Shown here: piece after piece, positions 41,293-44,226 of the stretch
Numbering within the stretch: the stretch's first letter is position 1
Layout of the letters: the number at the start of each line of letters is the position of its first letter
Assembly (NCBI GenBank): GCA_031428635.1
Contig: JANPPS010000061.1
Span: forward strand, 1-44,226
From: JANPPS01 sp031428635
GTDB taxonomy: Bacteria > Pseudomonadota > Alphaproteobacteria > Acetobacterales > Acetobacteraceae
Direction of reading: 5' to 3'
Length of the DNA: 44,226 nt
Position numbers and translations under genes: made by a program
Notes under the pieces: model-generated
The model's database searches: none
Told to the model about the DNA's origin: nothing
What the model saw: the letters and a program-made list of their open reading frames with translations, nothing else

Positions 41293-42318
41293 TTAAACCG
41301 GCTCAAACCGGCCCGCACGCAGGCGCAGCTGTTCCCGCCGGACGAGCAGGTTGGCATGGGCCAGTGCCTCACCGAACGCGAACCCCATTTGGTGAGGGTC
41401 ATCAATCGTCCGCCCGAATACGGTTGGAATGAGTGCCGCGGCGGTCGTCGGCCGATCGCGGCATGCCTCAAGAATTGCCGCAAGACGCCCGGTATGGTGG
41501 GCTGTCAGTTCATCCACCCGTGCCCGCAGCCCTCGAAACGGCAGGTTATGTCCTGGCAGTAGCAGGGTCGTATCTGGAATAAGCGCGCGGAGGCTGGCGA
41601 GCGACCGCAGGTAGATACCGAGCGGGTCACCCTGCGGGTCCATTGCCTGTACGCTTATGTTAGGCGATATGCGTAGCAGTACCTGGTCGGCGCAGAGCAG
41701 AAGGTCGTCGTCCGGACAATGCAGCATGACCTGTTCCGGCGCATGACCACCGCCGGTCAAGATCTGCCAGCGCCGGGCGCCGATCGTCAGTTGCTCCCCC
41801 GCGATTACCCGGCCGAACGTGCGGGGAAGGGGGCTGACCATCCGCAGGTAGTGATGGCCATTGTGCAAAAGACGCGCGGTAACAGCCGGGTTCAATCCGT
41901 GGCTGGCATAGAATGTCGCGTACGGCTCCGCCTCCAATGCCGAAGGGTCGAGATGAATTGCGAGGCTCGTCAGGTACTCGGACATACTCATCAGTAGCGG
42001 CGCGCCCGTACGCTCGGCGATCCAGCCGGCCATACCAAGGTGGTCCGGATGGCAGTGCGTGGCGATGATGCGGCGTACGGGCCGTCCCTCCGCCGCGAGG
42101 GCCGGTAACAAGCGCTCCCAAACGGTGCAGGTTGGGGCGTCAAAGATGCCAGTGTCGACCAGCGTCGTCCCGTCACCGTCATCGAGCAGATAGACGTTCA
42201 CATGGTCGAGCCGGAACGGCAGGGCTAGCCGCAGCCACCGGATGCCATCCGCGACGACGTGCATCGCCCCAGGTACTGGCGGCTGATTATCGGGCGCAGG
42301 TTGGGGCAACTGAATCAT
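41293..42318 (-). CDS. MBL-fold metallo-hydrolase
   Basis: The 341-residue metallo-beta-lactamase-fold enzyme has the zinc motif ATHCHPDHLGMAGW (HxHxDH), with later ligands in GGHAPEQVMLHC, LLCADQVLLRISPNIS and LLPGHNLPFRGL. The N-terminal strand region HVNVYLLDDGDGTTLVDTGIF is typical. A C-terminal helical part (ELTAHHTGRLAAILEACRDRP) resembles the winged-helix-like tail of the LACTB2-type subgroup. The substrate is unknown; thioester or nuclease-type hydrolysis are both possible. ATG 42318 is used. Confidence 0.88.
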   Translation of the reverse strand: MIQLPQPAPDNQPPVPGAMHVVADGIRWLRLALPFRLDHVNVYLLDDGDGTTLVDTGIFDAPTCTVWERLLPALAAEGRPVRRIIATHCHPDHLGMAGWIAERTGAPLLMSMSEYLTSLAIHLDPSALEAEPYATFYASHGLNPAVTARLLHNGHHYLRMVSPLPRTFGRVIAGEQLTIGARRWQILTGGGHAPEQVMLHCPDDDLLLCADQVLLRISPNISVQAMDPQGDPLGIYLRSLASLRALIPDTTLLLPGHNLPFRGLRARVDELTAHHTGRLAAILEACRDRPTTAAALIPTVFGRTIDDPHQMGFAFGEALAHANLLVRREQLRLRAGRFEPV

Positions 42319-42448
42319 AATTCTTTACAAAGTGATGATGGAGCGGGTGACGTTTTCTGGCAAAACCTAGTTTGCGTGGGCCATGCTTCCTCGTTAGAGC
42401 CAGAAGTAATAAGAGTGGTGTGCGGAGCACTTCAGTGGGAAAATATCG

Positions 42449-42607
42449 GTGCTAAAGCGGATCGCCCAGGACAAAAGCGGTGTGACAGCGCTTGAGTATG
42501 CGTTGATTGCATTCCTGATCGCGATTGTTTCCTATAGTGGGATATCTGCCTACGGCAGTCGGCTTGGGATCGCCTGGACACACCTTTCAACAGCGTTCCC
42601 AAACTAG
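42449..42607 (+). CDS. Flp-type class IVb pilin, orphan
   Basis: This 52-residue frame starts with GTG at 42449, the only start codon downstream of an in-frame TAA at 42410. The sequence LKRIAQDKSGVTALEYALIAFLIAIVSYSG has the Flp/Fap signature: a basic leader ending in Gly, then an ALEYALIA helix with the conserved Glu-Tyr pair at positions +4 and +5. Prepilin peptidase would cut after the Gly. The mature pilin would have 41 residues. The stop TAG (42605-42607) directly abuts the convergent DUF4337 stop. No tad/cpa assembly genes are in the window, so this is an isolated pilin gene. Confidence 0.85.
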   Translation: MLKRIAQDKSGVTALEYALIAFLIAIVSYSGISAYGSRLGIAWTHLSTAFPN

Positions 42608-43165
42608 CTACACGTGCAGTAGTGCTGGCATCCAATAGCCGATTACCCCAAGGGCCACGCCCGCAGCCCCAAGTAATACTCCAAGCCATGAAAGCGCCAT
42701 GACACCCGTCACAATCGATGCGGATACGACGACGATTGCGACCTGTAGCGCTCCAGCCGCGAACTCCAGCAGGTGGTATTGGCCCATGGCCAACTCACGC
42801 ATGTGATCTGCGGCGGTGGCGCGGTCCCGTAATTCGACTTTGCCTTCGCCGGTCGATGGCTCGCTCTCCCACCGGGTGGCAGTGTTCCGCCAAGCTTTCT
42901 GCTGAGCATCCAGCGCCGTCACTTGCGCCGGATCGAGCGTGGGGCGAAGGAGCTCAGTCTGCTCGACCGCCGTCTGGACGGCTGTTTGGCGGATGGTCTT
43001 GGCCTGATAGAACGCCCACAGGTTGCTAGTCTCGACATTGCTCACCAACGCCAGCGTTTGTGCGCTCTTGGCCCCCGTTTCGATGACGGCCAGGCAAAGC
43101 GCCAGGATCGCAATCAATAAGGCTAGGCGCTTGTTGCCACCATGCACTTCGATCTCGTTTTCCAT
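42608..43165 (-). CDS. DUF4337 membrane protein
   Basis: The 185-residue protein matches DUF4337. It has an N-terminal helix (KRLALLIAILALCLAVIETGAKS), a central coiled region including LWAFYQAKTIRQTAVQTAVEQ with the family's WAFYQAK motif, and two C-terminal helices (LQVAIVVVSASIVTGVMALSW and LLGAAGVALGVIGYWMPALL). ATG 43165 (MENEIEVHGGNKR) is chosen; the longer frame to 43282 overlaps the methyltransferase gene and lacks conserved character. Function is unknown. It ends back-to-back with the Flp gene. Confidence 0.85.
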   Translation of the reverse strand: MENEIEVHGGNKRLALLIAILALCLAVIETGAKSAQTLALVSNVETSNLWAFYQAKTIRQTAVQTAVEQTELLRPTLDPAQVTALDAQQKAWRNTATRWESEPSTGEGKVELRDRATAADHMRELAMGQYHLLEFAAGALQVAIVVVSASIVTGVMALSWLGVLLGAAGVALGVIGYWMPALLHV

Positions 43166-43217
43166 GCTGCCCCTCCGGTCCGACCCGGTAGGCTGTGCCA
43201 CGTTCGGCGACCGCTGG

Positions 43218-43850
43218 CTATCGAACGGCGTGCACAGCCCATAGCGGGTCGGAGCCCCGACCGGGTCGCAACGTTTCCGCAACTACCGCCGTAAACCCGG
43301 CCCGGGTCAGGTATAGGGCCACTAGCCGTTGCTGCTCGGATGGGGGCAGCGCCTGCCAAATGGCCACAGCCTTTGTGGGGAAGCACCGGTTGGAAAACGT
43401 GACGATGGCGGGCCCGCCCGGCCGCAGCACCCGGTGCAACTCGGCAAACACGTGGGCCGGATGCTGCAAGTATTGCACGCCGACACAGTTGCACACCGCG
43501 TCGACGGACGCGTTTGGCAGCGGTAAGCTGGAGTTGGCGTTCAAATCCTGAACAAACCAGCGATCCAGGCGCGGATTGGCCGCCAGTTCATCGGCGTTCA
43601 TGCCCTGCCCGATAACCTCGGCGTAGGCCACATCGTCCGGTAAGTGACTGACCCAGCTGCTCATCAGGTCGAGAATGACGCCGCGCGGGGGTAGCAGCGT
43701 CCGGTAGAGCGCGGTCACGGCCGCAACGGCGGCATCGTCGATGTGGTGCACCAGCCGGGGCTGCGCATAAAAGTCCAAGTCCGGTGATGGATCGGCCTTG
43801 TCGAAGGCGCGAACCGGTAGCTCGGGGTAGGGGTTCAGGGAATTGTTCAC
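43218..43850 (-). CDS. Class I SAM-dependent methyltransferase
   Basis: The 210-residue protein belongs to a methyltransferase group with an atypical SAM-binding strand, VILDLMSSWVSHLP, in place of the GxGxG loop. It is followed by VIGQGMNADELAANPRL, FVQDLNANSSLPLPNASVDAV, VGVQYLQHPAHVFAELHRVLRPGG and TFSNRCFPTKAVAIWQ. These segments are shared by a bacterial family of unknown substrate. The start is a GTG at 43850 without an obvious Shine-Dalgarno. It lies 6 nt after the end of the broken cupin frame. Confidence 0.85.
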   Translation of the reverse strand: MNNSLNPYPELPVRAFDKADPSPDLDFYAQPRLVHHIDDAAVAAVTALYRTLLPPRGVILDLMSSWVSHLPDDVAYAEVIGQGMNADELAANPRLDRWFVQDLNANSSLPLPNASVDAVCNCVGVQYLQHPAHVFAELHRVLRPGGPAIVTFSNRCFPTKAVAIWQALPPSEQQRLVALYLTRAGFTAVVAETLRPGRGSDPLWAVHAVR

Positions 43851-43856
43851 GGGGCG

Positions 43857-44177
43857 TTAGACCTCAGGCTCGAAATCGAAGGTGGTGTCGGCGGATTGCC
43901 AGTTTTGCACCATCAATACATGGGTGCTGTTGCCGCCGAAGCCTTAGTTCTGGCCGACCTTATTCAGGTCGCCCATCAAGATAAAATGTATTTTCAACCC
44001 AGCCTGATGGCGGTGGGCAGAAACGTCGTCTCGCGGGGGCAGGTGGAAGATGGTGTTCGCGACGCCGTTGGTTGCGTCCCCGTTCAGAATTTGGATCAGC
44101 AACTCGCCTGTGGCGCCTGGAGTGACGCATGGGGTCACTGGCACGCTGGCAGAGTCGATGCGGATGGCATTGTCCAT
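43857..44177 (-). pseudogene. Cupin-domain gene interrupted by a stop codon
   Basis: From ATG 44177 the frame encodes 77 residues of a small cupin (LLIQILNGDATNGVANTIF ... VSAHRHQAGLKIHFILMGDL) and then meets TAA at 43944-43946. The same frame continues open for 28 more codons (GFGGNSTHVLMVQNWQSADT ... FEPEV) to TAA at 43857. The metal-site histidines HRH (55-57) are present, but the usual Glu a few residues on is Lys62. The downstream piece contains GFGGN, reminiscent of the C-terminal motif of beta-ketoacyl synthases, so it could also be a chimeric remnant. Either a nonsense mutation or a sequencing error would explain the stop. Confidence 0.6.
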
Positions 44178-44226
44178 GGTCGGATCTCTTGCACTACGTT
44201 CCACGGACTTGGGCACAGGCCGCGCG

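Noticed and set aside
42355..42380. TGGCA ... TTTGC resembling a sigma-54 promoter upstream of the Flp pilin
   Set aside because: The GG and GC elements are about 13 nt apart instead of 10, outside the sigma-54 rule.
43944..43946. Readthrough or recoding of the TAA inside the cupin frame
   Set aside because: TAA is not a known selenocysteine or pyrrolysine codon and no supporting structure was seen; a nonsense mutation or sequencing error is simpler.

Overview
The window reads as a stretch of chromosome from a high-GC alphaproteobacterium, most likely Rhodospirillales and probably Acetobacteraceae-like. This rests on gene content and order: a GapR/DUF2312 nucleoid protein beside a DUF1244 protein; the block MoxR / DUF58 / DUF4159 / VWA facing DUF1285 / CoA pyrophosphatase / DUF6111 / CCA transferase; the block proA-nadD-rsfS ... 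rlmH-gpmI-envC-ctpA-deacetylase-rppH; and a complete petABC (cytochrome bc1) operon. No plasmid, prophage or CRISPR signature is visible. Almost the whole window is coding, and many neighbouring genes overlap by 1-4 bases, so much translation is probably coupled.

Layout. 1-4075 (minus): a truncated PA0069-type radical SAM gene, then UDG-like / lytic transglycosylase / moaB. 4181-8465 (plus): ETF-quinone oxidoreductase, a TPR lipoprotein, ispE and a tRNA-Gln(TTG). 8471-9971: a TAXI-type binding protein (minus) divergent from arfB (plus). 9969-10451: a MITE-like element bounded by TA dinucleotides, then about 375 bases of decayed or unrecognised DNA. 10452-20074 (minus): a seven-gene cluster running MoxR ATPase, DUF58, BatA/DUF4159, VWA/GATase-like, secreted ankyrin-like, SbmA/YddA-like ABC transporter, carboxymuconolactone-decarboxylase-like protein. 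20185-24645 (plus): DUF1285, CoA pyrophosphatase, DUF6111, CCA transferase, MsbA-like ABC exporter. 24654-26251 (minus): double-HhH protein and hemF. 26367-29976 (plus): petABC, a terminator, and methylthioadenosine phosphorylase. 29963-36125 (minus): a 52-residue membrane protein, rppH, divergent polysaccharide deacetylase, ctpA, envC-like, gpmI, rlmH. 36164-36610 (plus): a secreted hypothetical. 36607-40557 (minus): rsfS, nadD, proA, pyk. 40665-41285 (plus): DUF1244 and GapR. 41293-44177: an MBL hydrolase, an orphan Flp pilin, DUF4337, a methyltransferase and a broken cupin gene.

Functionally this is mostly core metabolism and cell maintenance: aerobic respiration (ETF-QO and bc1), haem, isoprenoid, NAD and proline synthesis, lower glycolysis, ribosome rescue, silencing and modification, tRNA maturation, peptidoglycan turnover and nucleotide-pool cleaning.

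The points most worth a second look are: the tightly coupled MoxR-VWA envelope cluster with its ankyrin and ABC appendages; a uracil-DNA glycosylase homologue that has lost both active-site motifs; nadD, which has no ATG, GTG or TTG start and carries a 15-bp in-frame tandem repeat at its 5' end; a MITE-like element that supplies the arfB stop codon; two short genes (a 52-aa membrane protein and a Flp pilin) that are easily missed; well-formed inverted repeats in the pet and pyk/DUF1244 control regions; and a cupin gene interrupted by a stop at the right edge.
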